A DNA stretch of 64,000 nucleotides from NCBI GenBank assembly GCA_944386055.1, contig CALWZP010000004.1:1-64000 (forward strand). Direction: 5' to 3'. Below, one piece after another: positions 34,670 to 46,052 of this stretch. Each line of letters opens with the position of its first letter. Within the stretch, counting starts at the first letter, position 1. The notes beneath the pieces were generated by a model. It did not search any database and was not told the origin of the DNA. It was given only the letters and a program-made list of their open reading frames with translations. The position numbers and the translations under genes are program-made. The stretch is from an uncultured Oscillospiraceae bacterium (GTDB lineage Bacteria > Bacillota > Clostridia > Oscillospirales > Oscillospiraceae).

Positions 34670-36091
34670 ATGGATGTTATGGTTTATGTTGGCCTGATCA
34701 TCGCCATCGCGCTGATCGTCGGCCTTGCAATCTTCACCGGTATGCAGAAGTCCTCCGGCAAAAAGGCGGAGGGGATCGGCGCTCCGGTGGTGGCCGGCCT
34801 GATCATCGGCACGCTGGTGGGTGGTTCCTCCACCGTGGGTACCGCGCAGCTGGCCTATAACTATGGTATGAGCGCCTGGTGGTTCACCCTGGGCGGCGGC
34901 ATCGCCTGCCTGGTGCTGGCATTTATCTATGTCAAGCCGCTGCGGGCACAGGGCGTGCCCACTCTGGTGGGTATGGTGGCCAAAGAGTATGGACCCTCCG
35001 CCGGTCTTGCGGCGTCCATCATGAACTCGGTGGGCACCTTCATCAACATTCTGTCCCAGCTGCTGTCCGCCTCTGCGGTGGTGCTGGTGGTGTGGCCCAC
35101 CATGGGCACTCCGGTGACCATTGTCATCGCCGCTGTGGTGATGGTGCTGTATGTGGTGTTCGGCGGTACCAAGGGCGCCGGCATCGTGGGAATTTTGAAA
35201 ACAGTCCTGCTGTATGTGTCCATGATTGTCTGCGGCGGGATCGCGCTGTCCCTCCTGGGCGGCATGGACGGCCTGATGACCACGGTGCAGGGCTTTAATG
35301 CCGAACTGGGGCGCAATCTGTTCAACCCCTTCTGCCGCGGTGTGGGCACTGACCTGGGTTCCGGCATCAGCCTGCTGCTGGGTGTGCTGACCACCCAGAC
35401 CTATGCCCAGGCGATCCTGTCCGCCAAGTCCACCTCCCACGCCAGGGGCGGTGCGGTGATCAGTGCCATTCTGATTCCCATCATCGGCATCTTCGGCATC
35501 ATTGTGGGCCTGTACATGCGCACGGTCACCGATCCTGCTACCTTTGTCACCAATACTGCGCTGACCAGCTTTATCCTGGACTACTCCGGACTGCCTCCCA
35601 TCGTGGCCGGTCTGGTTCTGGGTGCACTGTTCATCGCCACGGTGGGCACTGGTGCCGGTCTGGCCCTGGGTATCGCCACCATCATCAATCGGGAGCTGAT
35701 TCAGAAGGGCAAGAATGTGCCCAAGATGAGCCCCGACACCATCAACAAGCTGCTGATCGTGGTGGTCCTGGGTGTTGCCGCCCTAATCTCCTGCACCCCT
35801 ATCGGCGACACCATCCTCACCTTTGCCTTCATGTCCATGGGCCTGCGGGGCTGCACGGTGTTCGCCCCCCTGTGCTTCCTCATCTGGGCAAAGGGCAAGG
35901 TGGACGGCAAGTACGCGCTGGCCTCCATCCTGGGCGGCTCCCTGGTGGCGCTGGTGCTGGGCATCATGAGCAATATCCTGGGCGTGATCGACATGCCTCT
36001 GGACGCTGTGTTCCCGGGCATCGCGGTGGGCCTGATCATCATGTTCATCGGCCTGGCTGCCGGCAAGGGCAAGAAGACCCTGGCCAACTGA
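34670..36091 (+). CDS. Sodium:solute symporter family permease
   Basis: 473 aa and about 12-13 hydrophobic segments. Segment LVGGSSTVGTAQLAYNYGMSA near residues 43-63 and the following GGGIACLVLAFIYVKPLR are characteristic of the SSS/LeuT-fold family. It imports a small solute with Na+. It closes the catabolic cluster, and the strong terminator behind it marks the end, so its cargo is likely the pathway's substrate (a phenolic or carboxylate) or an organic acid product. Cargo not deducible from sequence. Confidence 0.82.
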   Translation: MDVMVYVGLIIAIALIVGLAIFTGMQKSSGKKAEGIGAPVVAGLIIGTLVGGSSTVGTAQLAYNYGMSAWWFTLGGGIACLVLAFIYVKPLRAQGVPTLVGMVAKEYGPSAGLAASIMNSVGTFINILSQLLSASAVVLVVWPTMGTPVTIVIAAVVMVLYVVFGGTKGAGIVGILKTVLLYVSMIVCGGIALSLLGGMDGLMTTVQGFNAELGRNLFNPFCRGVGTDLGSGISLLLGVLTTQTYAQAILSAKSTSHARGGAVISAILIPIIGIFGIIVGLYMRTVTDPATFVTNTALTSFILDYSGLPPIVAGLVLGALFIATVGTGAGLALGIATIINRELIQKGKNVPKMSPDTINKLLIVVVLGVAALISCTPIGDTILTFAFMSMGLRGCTVFAPLCFLIWAKGKVDGKYALASILGGSLVALVLGIMSNILGVIDMPLDAVFPGIAVGLIIMFIGLAAGKGKKTLAN

Positions 36092-36121
36092 TTCTGAGCC
36101 AACCACAGCATTCCAAACTGC

Positions 36122-36160
36122 AAATATACCGCATGGCAATTGCCATGCGGTATATTTTTT
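36122..36160 (+). terminator. Strong terminator ending the catabolic cluster
   Basis: Perfect palindrome AAATATACCGCATGGCAA / TTGCCATGCGGTATATTT followed by TTT, 30 nt after the symporter stop. Confidence 0.95.
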
Positions 36161-36225
36161 ACAACCAGAGAGGGGGAAAACGGACAACCGGGAGGAGCGG
36201 CTCCATGCCGGGGAAGGGAAGACGC

Positions 36226-37260
36226 TCAGATCAGCGATGTCATCAGGACAGTCAGCAGCCAGCCCAGCAGGGCACAGCAGGGGAGAGTGAGCAGCCATGC
36301 CAGCCATAACCGGGACAGCGTTCCGCGGTCTGCCCCCTGGGTGCGGCCCGCCGTGCCTGCGCCCCAGATGGCGGCGGTCTTGGTATGGGTGGTGCTCACC
36401 GGGAGTCCCAGGGCGGTGGCGGCCGCCAGACAGCAGATCCCGGCCAGGTCTGCGGCCGCCCCCTGCCGGAGATCTACCTGTACCAGACGGATGCCGATGG
36501 TGTGGACGATCCGCTTGCCGCCCAGGCAGACGCCAAGCCCCATTGTCACCGCGCACAGAAGAGCGATTCCCGGCGTGAGATGGAAAGAGGGAACACCGCC
36601 TTGACCCAGGGCCAGAGAGAGGCAGAGCAGGAGGACACCCATGAATTTCTGACCGTCCTGGGCGCCATGGAGAACGGACATAACAGCGGCGGAGAGGATC
36701 TGAAGCCGGCGGTATTGCCGTTTTCTGCCGGCGGCGGGGAGAAAGGTCCACAGCAGCCGGGCCGCCCCAAAGCCCACTCCCGTGGAGAGGAGAAGGCCTG
36801 CCAGGACCCGTCCCCAGGCCCAAGGATTGAGGACCTCCGGTCCGCTGCCCAGGGCCAGCGCAGCACCGGACAGGGCGGAGATGAGCGCATGACTTTCACT
36901 GGTGGGGAGGCCCCACAGCCATGCCGCCGTTCCCCACAGGATCACCGCCGCCATAGCGGCGGACAGGGCGGTGAGGGCGGTATGGGGCTCCGCGGGAAAG
37001 ACGGCGATGCTGCTGATGGTGCGGGCGACTCCAGCGTGGAGCCCGGTGACCAGCAGACTGCCCAACAGGCTGCATCCCGCAGCCAGAAGCGCAGCACGGC
37101 GGAAGGAGAGCGCACCGGAGGACACTGCCGCAGTGATGGCATTGGGGGCGTCCGTCCATCCGTTGACAAAGGCCACACCTAAGGTGAGAACCACCGCCAG
37201 TGCAAGAGGCGGCTGCTGGAGCATCAGAGACCAGAGAAGCGTCAGTCCGCCGTTCTCCAT
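36226..37260 (-). CDS. PiT-family inorganic phosphate transporter
   Basis: 344 aa with ten or so hydrophobic segments. The two PiT signature repeats are present: VNGWTDAPNAITAAV near residue 32 and GLPVSTTHTKTAAIWGAG near 285, plus GLPTSESHALISALSG and HGAQDGQKFMGV. It is a cation-coupled, low-affinity phosphate carrier. No PhoU-like gene adjoins it. It is convergent with the symporter gene. Confidence 0.9.
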   Translation of the reverse strand: MENGGLTLLWSLMLQQPPLALAVVLTLGVAFVNGWTDAPNAITAAVSSGALSFRRAALLAAGCSLLGSLLVTGLHAGVARTISSIAVFPAEPHTALTALSAAMAAVILWGTAAWLWGLPTSESHALISALSGAALALGSGPEVLNPWAWGRVLAGLLLSTGVGFGAARLLWTFLPAAGRKRQYRRLQILSAAVMSVLHGAQDGQKFMGVLLLCLSLALGQGGVPSFHLTPGIALLCAVTMGLGVCLGGKRIVHTIGIRLVQVDLRQGAAADLAGICCLAAATALGLPVSTTHTKTAAIWGAGTAGRTQGADRGTLSRLWLAWLLTLPCCALLGWLLTVLMTSLI

Positions 37261-37301
37261 GAAATACCACCCCCGCCCATTCTACGGGGAATGGGGAGGC
37301 T

Positions 37302-38507
37302 TTATTCCCGGGATGGCCGGGGAAGCAGGGAGGTAGGGGTGATGGAAGCATTTCCATAGCGGGCACGGATGTCGTCCATTGTCCATTCCAGCCGTTCCCG
37401 GCGGCTGCGCCGGGCGGTGTCTCCGGGGTGAAAGAGATCCAGCTGTTCTCCAGCCTCCTCCCAGGGGACCAGACCGGAGACTGTGAGAGTCAGCGCACGG
37501 ACGGGGAGACGCCAGTTCCAGCGCTCCCCGGTGAGGTCCATGGCGGTCTGAGCCAGCTCGGAGGAGAGAAAGGTGGGCACCGGGAGCCGCCGCTGGTGCT
37601 GAATGGTACGGAATTGGGGATCCCGGATGGCCACCTGTACGGTGGCCCCCTTCAGCCCGTGGCGACGCAGCCGGGCGGCCACTTGGTCGGCCAGCAGGGT
37701 ATAGCCGGTGCGGAGCTCCTCCTTTCCCACCAGGTCTCTGGGAAATGTGAGCCCGTTGCCTACCGACTTGGGGGGCGGAGTGGAGCCGGCGGGGGTGACC
37801 GGACTGCGGTCCAGCCCCAGCGCCAGGTCCTGAAGCTGGGGCCCCTGACGCCCCAGCATCAGCTGCAGGGTCTGCCGCGGGGCGTGGGCCAGCTGCCCGA
37901 TGGTTTGCACGCCGCACCGCGCCAGCTGACCTGCGGCGGCGGGCCCCACGCCCAGCAGCTGGTCCACCGGCAGGGGCCATACCAGCGAGGGGACTGCGGA
38001 CCGGGGAATGGGGGTGGTGGCGTCCGGCTTGCGGTAATCGCTGCCCAGCTTGGCAAAGGTTTTGTTGAAGGAGACACCCACGGACAAAGTCAGGCCGAAG
38101 GAATCCCTCACCTGGGCCCGGATGCGGTCTGCCAGGGCGCAGGCATCCCCGCCGAAGAGATGGAGGGTGCCGGTGACATCCAGCCAGCTCTCGTCGATGC
38201 CGAACCGTTCCACCCGGTCGGAATAGGTTTGGTAGACCTCATTGACCAAGCGGGAATAGGAGCGATATTTCTCGTGGTGGGCGGGGAGCAGCTGTAGGCC
38301 GGGACAGCTCTGTAATGCCTGCCACACCGACTCGCCCGTGCGTACGCCGGCGGCCTTGGCAGGCTCGTTCTTGGCGAGAATGACGCCATGGCGCAGCCTG
38401 GGGTCGCCGCATACCGCTGTGGGCGTATTACGCAGCTCAGGGTGCTCCAGAAGCTCCACCGAGGCGTAAAAGCTGTTCAGATCGCAGTGCAGAATGATCC
38501 GGTCCAC
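37302..38507 (-). CDS. dinB: DNA polymerase IV (Y-family)
   Basis: 401 aa with a GTG start at 38507, eight nt behind AAGGAGG; a GTG 11 codons earlier has no ribosome site. N-terminal ILHCDLNSFYASVELLEHPEL holds the first catalytic Asp, and ERFGIDESWLDVT the second Asp/Glu pair. A helix-hairpin-helix thumb (LLGVGPAAAGQL) and C-terminal little finger follow. The C-terminal EEAGEQLDLFHPG contains a beta-clamp-binding-type QLDLF motif. Translesion synthesis. It lies between PiT and ribU on the same strand. Confidence 0.95.
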   Translation of the reverse strand: MDRIILHCDLNSFYASVELLEHPELRNTPTAVCGDPRLRHGVILAKNEPAKAAGVRTGESVWQALQSCPGLQLLPAHHEKYRSYSRLVNEVYQTYSDRVERFGIDESWLDVTGTLHLFGGDACALADRIRAQVRDSFGLTLSVGVSFNKTFAKLGSDYRKPDATTPIPRSAVPSLVWPLPVDQLLGVGPAAAGQLARCGVQTIGQLAHAPRQTLQLMLGRQGPQLQDLALGLDRSPVTPAGSTPPPKSVGNGLTFPRDLVGKEELRTGYTLLADQVAARLRRHGLKGATVQVAIRDPQFRTIQHQRRLPVPTFLSSELAQTAMDLTGERWNWRLPVRALTLTVSGLVPWEEAGEQLDLFHPGDTARRSRRERLEWTMDDIRARYGNASITPTSLLPRPSRE

Positions 38508-38587
38508 TCCGCTTCCCTCCTTTTGGGAAGAGTATATCACGGAACAGAGAGGAAGTCAAACAAATGTTCGATTTCGAGGAGGAAGAA

Positions 38588-38619
38588 CTGCGGGACAGAG
38601 CTGAAGCTCCGTCCCGCAG
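38588..38619 (-). terminator. Hairpin at the 3' end of ribU
   Basis: CTGCGGGACAGAGC / GCTCCGTCCCGCAG with TGAA loop, just downstream of the ribU stop. On the minus strand only a weak T-rich stretch follows, so it may be a partial terminator before dinB. Confidence 0.6.
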
Positions 38620-38629
38620 CGATCAGGGG

Positions 38630-39271
38630 TCAGCGCTTTTTGCCATGGAGGATGGGGGAGAGGGGCTTGTAGACCAGGAAGCACAGCAGAGTGACCAGCA
38701 GTCCCTTTAAAAGGGTGAAGGGGGCGTTGAAGATCATCAGGCACTCCAGCAGGCCGTTTACCCCGGGGCGGATCTGGCGGTACATCTCCAGAATGGCGTC
38801 GATGGGCATGAAGTTGGCATAGATGGGATAGGAGATGTAGTAGTTCAGGGGAATGGACAGCAGCGCCATGATTACCGCCCCGATCAACGCCCCCAGCAGA
38901 GCGCCCCGGCGGGACTTCAGCTTCCGATAGATGATTCCGGCGGGGAGGACAAAGCAGGCGCCCAGGAGAAAGTTGCACAGCTCGCCGGCGCCGCCGGTGG
39001 TGGTGATGAGCAGGTGAATCAGATTTTTCACCAGACATACCGCCACACCGTAGACGGGCCCCAGGCTGAAGGAGGCCAGCAGGGCGGGCAGCTCGGAGAC
39101 ATCCATCTGCACGAAGCTGGGGATGAGAAAGGGAATGGGAAAGTCCAGGAACATCAGCCCAAAGGCGATGGCAGACAGCATGGCGGTCACCGCCAGGGAA
39201 TAGGCACTGACCCGCCTGCGGGGAACAGAGGCGGGCGGCTGGATGTGTACGGTGGTTTGTTCAGTTGACAT
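38630..39271 (-). CDS. ribU: ECF riboflavin transporter substrate-binding subunit RibU
   Basis: 213 aa from ATG 39271; the longer frame crosses the riboswitch and is not used. Five to six membrane segments follow a short cytoplasmic N-terminus; LAVTAMLSAIAFGLMFLDFP carries the RRxSxYSLAVTAMLSA-type S-component start. Downstream of an FMN riboswitch, which fixes the substrate as riboflavin/FMN precursor. It works with a shared EcfA1-EcfA2-EcfT engine such as the one at 46-48.6 kb. Confidence 0.93.
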   Translation of the reverse strand: MSTEQTTVHIQPPASVPRRRVSAYSLAVTAMLSAIAFGLMFLDFPIPFLIPSFVQMDVSELPALLASFSLGPVYGVAVCLVKNLIHLLITTTGGAGELCNFLLGACFVLPAGIIYRKLKSRRGALLGALIGAVIMALLSIPLNYYISYPIYANFMPIDAILEMYRQIRPGVNGLLECLMIFNAPFTLLKGLLVTLLCFLVYKPLSPILHGKKR

Positions 39272-39362
39272 AATAAAACACTCCCTGAAATGAGATCGAC
39301 AGCCGGAGAAGCATTGCCTTCCAGGTGCTGACCTTAAATCAGAGGGTGCGCGAAATATCAAC

Positions 39363-39480
39363 ACATCTTCTTCCATCCGGACTGTGACCGTTGGTCCCGG
39401 AGTTTCACCGGGTCGGCCGGCGCGTGCGCCGGTTCGCGGACTGTACCGCCAGTGGGGAATTTCACCCCGCCCTGAAGACA
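39363..39480 (-). ncRNA. FMN riboswitch (RFN element)
   Basis: On the minus strand the conserved RFN blocks appear in order: TCTTCAGGGCGGGGTGAAAT, TCCCCACTGGCGGTA, AGTCCGCGA, GGTGAAACTCCGGGACC, GACAGT-like ACAGTCCGGATGGAAGAAGA. FMN binding is expected to shut down ribU. It lies 92 nt ahead of the ribU start codon. Confidence 0.96.
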
Positions 39481-39503
39481 GTATATCCAGTTGTGTCGTT
39501 CCT

Positions 39504-39531
39504 ATTATAGCACGGCAAAAAAGAAATGCAA
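39504..39531 (-). promoter_or_regulatory. Promoter of the FMN-riboswitch/ribU transcript
   Basis: Minus strand: -35 TTGCAT, 16-nt spacer, perfect -10 TATAAT, ending about 20 nt before the riboswitch. Confidence 0.8.
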
Positions 39532-39571
39532 GGAGATTTTTTGGAAGTCCCGCGGCTTTGTCAGAGGACCG

Positions 39572-39600
39572 TTGACTTCCCGGGACAGGTATACTACAAT
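39572..39600 (+). promoter_or_regulatory. Promoter of the SLOG gene
   Basis: TTGACT (39572-39577), 17-nt spacer, TACAAT (39595-39600), 27 nt ahead of the start codon. Confidence 0.7.
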
Positions 39601-39626
39601 GAAACAGATAAGAGGGAGGAGAGGAC

Positions 39627-40178
39627 ATGGAACGGGAGACCACCTGCTGCTTTACCGGGCACCGCCCGGAGAAGCTCCCCTGGGGCACAGATGAGGGGAA
39701 TCCTCTGTGCCTGGATCTGAAGCGGCGGCTGGCGGCGGCGGTGCTCTCCGCCTATGACAGGGGGATGCGGCACTTCATCTGCGGGATGGCCCGGGGATGT
39801 GATCTGTACTTCTGCGAGGCGGTGCTGGCCCTGCGGGAGATGCGCCCAGGCGTCACGGTGGAGGCGGCGATCCCCTGTGAGAGCCAGGCGGACCGCTGGC
39901 CGGAAGGGGAGAAACAGCGCTACCGCCGTCTGCTGGACCAGTGCGACTTTGAGACCATGGTGCAGCACCACTATGACCGGGGATGTATGCAGCGGCGCAA
40001 CCGGTACATGGTGGATCACTCGGCCCTGATCGTGGCGGCCTATGACGGTACGCCGGGGGGTACGATGCAGACCCTGCTTTATGCTATGCGCAAGGGGCTT
40101 GAAGTGTCAATTGTGGACATCGAAGAAAAGGGAAAGGCGCCCCCGGCAGAATGGGAGACGAAAGAAAAGAGACCATGA
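39627..40178 (+). CDS. SLOG-family DUF1273 (YpsA-like) protein
   Basis: 183 aa. TCCFTGHRPEKLPWG at the N-terminus and FICGMARGCDLYFCEAVL give the Rossmannoid SLOG nucleotide-binding fold, followed by AAYDGTPGGTMQTLLYA. Relatives such as YpsA affect cell division in Firmicutes; SLOG proteins generally bind nucleotide-derived ligands. ATG follows GGAGAGGAC. It shares a transcript with the nitroreductase behind it (38-nt gap). Confidence 0.85.
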   Translation: MERETTCCFTGHRPEKLPWGTDEGNPLCLDLKRRLAAAVLSAYDRGMRHFICGMARGCDLYFCEAVLALREMRPGVTVEAAIPCESQADRWPEGEKQRYRRLLDQCDFETMVQHHYDRGCMQRRNRYMVDHSALIVAAYDGTPGGTMQTLLYAMRKGLEVSIVDIEEKGKAPPAEWETKEKRP

Positions 40179-40215
40179 CCAAAGGAAATAAAACGATACA
40201 GAGGAGGACACAGAC

Positions 40216-40785
40216 ATGATTCGATCCATGGAGGGACTTCAGGCGCTGAAAGAGCGGCGCAGTGTGCGCAGCTATCAACCCAGACAGATTGCGGAGGAGG
40301 ACCTGCAGGCGATTCTCCAGGTGGTGACCGATGGCCCCACCGCCCACAACAAGCAGCTGTACCATTTCACCGTGGTACAGGACAAGGCGCTGCTGGACCG
40401 CATGGCGGAGAACATCCGGCAGATGATGCTCCAGGGCAACGAGGCCCAGCGGAAAAAGGCGTCCGCCCCCGGGTATTCTCCCCTGCATCATGCCCCTACG
40501 GTCATCTTTGTGTCGGGAGATCTGAAAAGCAGCTTCCATGTCCATACTGACTGCGGGATCGCTGCCGGCCTCATTGCCGCCGCCGCCACCGAGCTGGGAG
40601 TGGCCTCCTGCATTACCGCCTCCTCGCTGTTCATGTTCCAGAGCCCGGAGGGAGAGCAGCTCAGAAAGACGCTGGAGATCCCGAAAGGCTATCAGTGCGT
40701 GTGCACCGTGGCCCTGGGCTATTACGAGGGGGAGTATCCCCCGTGCCCGGAAAAGAAAACCGATCTGGTCACCTATATCCGCTGA
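40216..40785 (+). CDS. Nitroreductase-family FMN oxidoreductase
   Basis: 189 aa, GAGGAGG ribosome site. LKERRSVRSYQPRQIAEEDL with the FMN-phosphate-binding Arg-Ser-x-Arg segment, and GPTAHNKQLYHFTVVQD. AAGLIAAAATELGVASC lies in the core. It reduces nitro, quinone or enone compounds with NAD(P)H in the cytoplasm. Substrate unknown. Confidence 0.88.
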   Translation: MIRSMEGLQALKERRSVRSYQPRQIAEEDLQAILQVVTDGPTAHNKQLYHFTVVQDKALLDRMAENIRQMMLQGNEAQRKKASAPGYSPLHHAPTVIFVSGDLKSSFHVHTDCGIAAGLIAAAATELGVASCITASSLFMFQSPEGEQLRKTLEIPKGYQCVCTVALGYYEGEYPPCPEKKTDLVTYIR

Positions 40786-40840
40786 AGCAGACAACTGTAT
40801 AAAACGCTCCACCACATGGGGAACAGGGGCGGAAAGAGGA

Positions 40841-40885
40841 AAAAACGCCGGCCGGCAGAGAATTCTGCCGGCCGGCGGCCGTTTT
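40841..40885. terminator. Bidirectional terminator between nitroreductase and clpE
   Basis: AAAAAACGCCGGCCGGCAGA / TCTGCCGGCCGGCGGCCGTTTT with GAAT loop serves both converging genes. Confidence 0.9.
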
Positions 40886-40896
40886 GGAGAGGAGGG

Positions 40897-43218
<2,322 letters not shown>

Positions 43219-43384
43219 TGTCAATCACTCCTTTGTATGACTGAGAACTGTCCCCCTTTTGGGGGATCCCGGTATCGCGGGGAGGCGGAGGTCCGAAGCG
43301 GGAGCAGCCGTCGGACTCTCAGAAAAATAATTTAACACGAAATTATGAACCCCGTATGAATTTTCCGAGGAAATGAGTGTGAAA

Positions 43385-44083
43385 TTATCCCTGACCGTAT
43401 AAAAACAGAGTGAGAGGGTTGGTATTGGCAAAGAAACGCAGCAGAGTGGTCTGGGCCAGCTCCTCCTGTGCGGGCAGCAGGGCGAAGCACCGCATCAGCC
43501 ACACCAGCACGAAAACCACCAGCACACCCTTTAACAGTCCGAAGGCGCCGCCTCCCAGGCGGTTGAGCGTATTGAGCACCGGAAGGCGGAAAGCCAGGTC
43601 CAGCAGGTGGCTGACCACGCTCCAGATCAGCAGTACCAGCAGAAAGATGACCAGGAAAATCAGGGGGTAGGCTACCGTCTCTGCCAGGGCTGCTGCGGCG
43701 GTGGCGGCGGTCTGCGCGGCCACTGCGGTCATGCCGCTTTCCACGGCCTGCTCCACAGCATCCGCCAGTTCCTGATACAGTCCCAGGTCCCGGAGAAAGC
43801 CCAGAAGACCGGTGAGGGTGTTCTCCTCAAAGTCGGTGCGTCCATCCTGAATGGAGGAGGCGATCTCCTGATTCAGCTGCTCCTCGATAGCCGCGGCAAA
43901 GCGTGGCTCCAGCGCCTGGGAGACCTGAGGGGCCAGCTGCCGGGCTCCGATGGAGGCGCCCACCAGGGCCACCACCAGCGCCAGCGCGCCGCACAGAGAG
44001 AGGACGAAGCCCTTCTTGATTCCCAGCAGCACAAAGGCGGCCAGAATCACCAGGATGATCACATCATACACAAGCATATTCAT
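43385..44083 (-). CDS. CvpA family membrane protein
   Basis: 232 aa with about four hydrophobic segments: VYDVIILVILAAFVLLGIKKGF at the N-terminus is the family hallmark. A long soluble, Gln/Glu-rich loop (~50-110) lies between helices 2 and 3. CvpA proteins are linked to colicin V production and envelope integrity; molecular role unclear. Last gene of the ecf-truA unit. Confidence 0.85.
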   Translation of the reverse strand: MNMLVYDVIILVILAAFVLLGIKKGFVLSLCGALALVVALVGASIGARQLAPQVSQALEPRFAAAIEEQLNQEIASSIQDGRTDFEENTLTGLLGFLRDLGLYQELADAVEQAVESGMTAVAAQTAATAAAALAETVAYPLIFLVIFLLVLLIWSVVSHLLDLAFRLPVLNTLNRLGGGAFGLLKGVLVVFVLVWLMRCFALLPAQEELAQTTLLRFFANTNPLTLFLYGQG

Positions 44084-44105
44084 GACAGGTTACCTCAGCA
44101 AAGAT

Positions 44106-45263
44106 TCAGGGAAGATACAGCCAGGCACTCTCCCCGTCGGCCAGCAGGACAGAGCCGTCATCCCGCAGCTGGATGCTTTGGGCGCCCTGGGTATCCTCCA
44201 GACTGGCATATAAGGTCAGGTCCTTGGTATAGATGTCCAGCCGCTGGGAGGTGAGCACGGCGAAATAGCGCCCCGCGGCGGAGAGGTCCAGGATCTGGGC
44301 GTCAGGGTCCAGCCGGGAGATGAGAAGACCGTCGTCCCCGATGACCAGAAGCTCGCTGGCGGTGCCCGCCCGATAGCGGCCCAGGAGGATCAGGGAGAAG
44401 TCGTCGCCGCCCAGGTCGTACCCCTTGAGATAGCGGTCGGAGAAATTATAGCTGACGACCTGGCTGCCGTCGGAAGCGGCCAGGAGAAGGGAGGACTCCC
44501 CAAGCACCCGCACGGCGCTGCCGCTGTGGGCCAGGTCCAGCACCGTGGTATTCCCCAGGGAGAGCGTGGCCGCAGGCTCCTCCTGTCCCACATGGTAGAG
44601 CACCAGCTGGCTTTCAAAGGAGGTGCCGTCCTGTCCCATGGTGACCGCCGCCACCGTGCCGCTGTCGGGGGAGAGAACGGCGTCAATGGCGAAGGAGCTG
44701 GAGTAGCGCAGGGACATCTGGGGAGAGAATTCGCTGTTGTACACCGTGACCACCCCGCGCCAGCCGCTCTGCTGTGCGGTGACGGCCAGCCAGCCGGCGT
44801 CGTTGGGGCGGGCGGAGAGCAGGCCGTATCCCTCCTCCAGAGTGAGGGAGAACACCTGACCCCGGCTGTCATAGGCGCGCAGCTCCTGTCCGCCCATGTC
44901 GTATACCACGCCCAGCCGGCCGCTGGTGTTCTGCACCGGGTTGGAGAGGGTGAACACATCGTTGACCAGCTCGTCGCCCAGATTGGTGAACAGACGCACG
45001 CCGTTCTGAGAGGAAAAGAGCAGCGCCCCGTCCAGACAGCCCAAATCCACGGCGGTACCCCCGCCGTAGAAGAAGGGCTCCGCCTGCCCGGTCTCGTTGG
45101 TCTCCAGCGTGCGGTACTGTACCCAGCGCACCAGCGCGTCCAGATTCAGCCGGTCCCGGTATACCACCAGGGCCACCGCCCCCAGCAGGATTGCCAGAGA
45201 GAGGAGAAAGGTGATCAGGCGCAGCAGGATATTCGGTTTTTTACGGGGAGTGGGGTCCTTCAT
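44106..45263 (-). CDS. DUF5711 family membrane-anchored beta-propeller-like protein
   Basis: 385 aa from ATG 45263, seven nt behind GGAGG that overlaps the end of truA. A single N-terminal membrane anchor (LLRLITFLLSLAILLGAVAL, residues ~13-33) is followed by an extracytoplasmic region of repeated beta strands (YDMGGQELRAYDSRG, VVTVYNSEFSPQMSLRYS, LVIGDDGLLISRLDPD) that looks like a WD40/PQQ-type propeller. Function unknown. Co-transcribed with truA and cvpA. Confidence 0.8.
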   Translation of the reverse strand: MKDPTPRKKPNILLRLITFLLSLAILLGAVALVVYRDRLNLDALVRWVQYRTLETNETGQAEPFFYGGGTAVDLGCLDGALLFSSQNGVRLFTNLGDELVNDVFTLSNPVQNTSGRLGVVYDMGGQELRAYDSRGQVFSLTLEEGYGLLSARPNDAGWLAVTAQQSGWRGVVTVYNSEFSPQMSLRYSSSFAIDAVLSPDSGTVAAVTMGQDGTSFESQLVLYHVGQEEPAATLSLGNTTVLDLAHSGSAVRVLGESSLLLAASDGSQVVSYNFSDRYLKGYDLGGDDFSLILLGRYRAGTASELLVIGDDGLLISRLDPDAQILDLSAAGRYFAVLTSQRLDIYTKDLTLYASLEDTQGAQSIQLRDDGSVLLADGESAWLYLP

Positions 45264-45265
45264 CC

Positions 45266-46036
45266 TTATGCCTCCGCGCTCTGTGATAGAACAGGCTCCC
45301 GGTACCACAGATTGGTCATATACAGGCCGCCCGGCGGAACAGTGGGGCCGGCCAGGGTGCGGTTCCCAGAGGCCAGAATCGCCGGGATGTCATCGGGGGA
45401 GAGCTTTCCCTCGGCGGCGTAGACCACGGTGCCCACCATGGCCCGCACCATGTTGTAGAGGAACCCGTCGGCGCACACCCGGCATTCGATGAGCTCGCCG
45501 CTTCGGGTGATGTCGAAATAGTGAACGGTGCGTACCGTGGTGCGGGTCTCGGTGCCCACCGAGCGCACCGCCCGGAAGTCGTGAGTGCCCACGAACTGGC
45601 TGGCAGCCTGCTGCATGATCCCCTCATCCAGGTGACGGGGGTAAAACCACGCCCGGTTGACATAAAATGCATTGCCCAGCCGGGAGTTATAGATGCGGTA
45701 GGTGTATTCCTTTTTCAGGCAGGAACCGATGGCGTTGAAGCTGTCAGGCACCTGGGTGGCCTTCACCACCACGATGTCGTCGGGCAGGCGGGTGTTCACC
45801 GCCAGGGGCAGCCGGTCCAGGGGGATGGAGGAGGTGGTGTGGAAATTGGCCACATACACCTCCGCGTGGACGCCGGCGTCGGTGCGGCCCGCCCCCACAC
45901 AGCGCACCGGGTGGCACACCACCGAGGACAGGGCCTTCTCCAAGGTCTCCGCCACCGAGACGGCGTTCTTCTGGATCTGCCAGCCGTGGTAGGCGGTGCC
46001 CACATACATGAGCTTCAGGGCGATGTTCCGTTCCAT
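45266..46036 (-). CDS. truA: tRNA pseudouridine(38-40) synthase TruA
   Basis: 256 aa from ATG 46036, six nt after GGGAGGTG; an upstream ATG at 46051 lacks a site. Catalytic Asp in CVGAGRTDAGVHA, plus GTAYHGWQIQ and FLYNMVRAMVGTVV. It modifies positions 38-40 of many tRNAs. Position behind ecfT is the conserved Firmicute order. Confidence 0.96.
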   Translation of the reverse strand: MERNIALKLMYVGTAYHGWQIQKNAVSVAETLEKALSSVVCHPVRCVGAGRTDAGVHAEVYVANFHTTSSIPLDRLPLAVNTRLPDDIVVVKATQVPDSFNAIGSCLKKEYTYRIYNSRLGNAFYVNRAWFYPRHLDEGIMQQAASQFVGTHDFRAVRSVGTETRTTVRTVHYFDITRSGELIECRVCADGFLYNMVRAMVGTVVYAAEGKLSPDDIPAILASGNRTLAGPTVPPGGLYMTNLWYREPVLSQSAEA

Positions 46037-46052
46037 CCGGGCACCTCCCATG

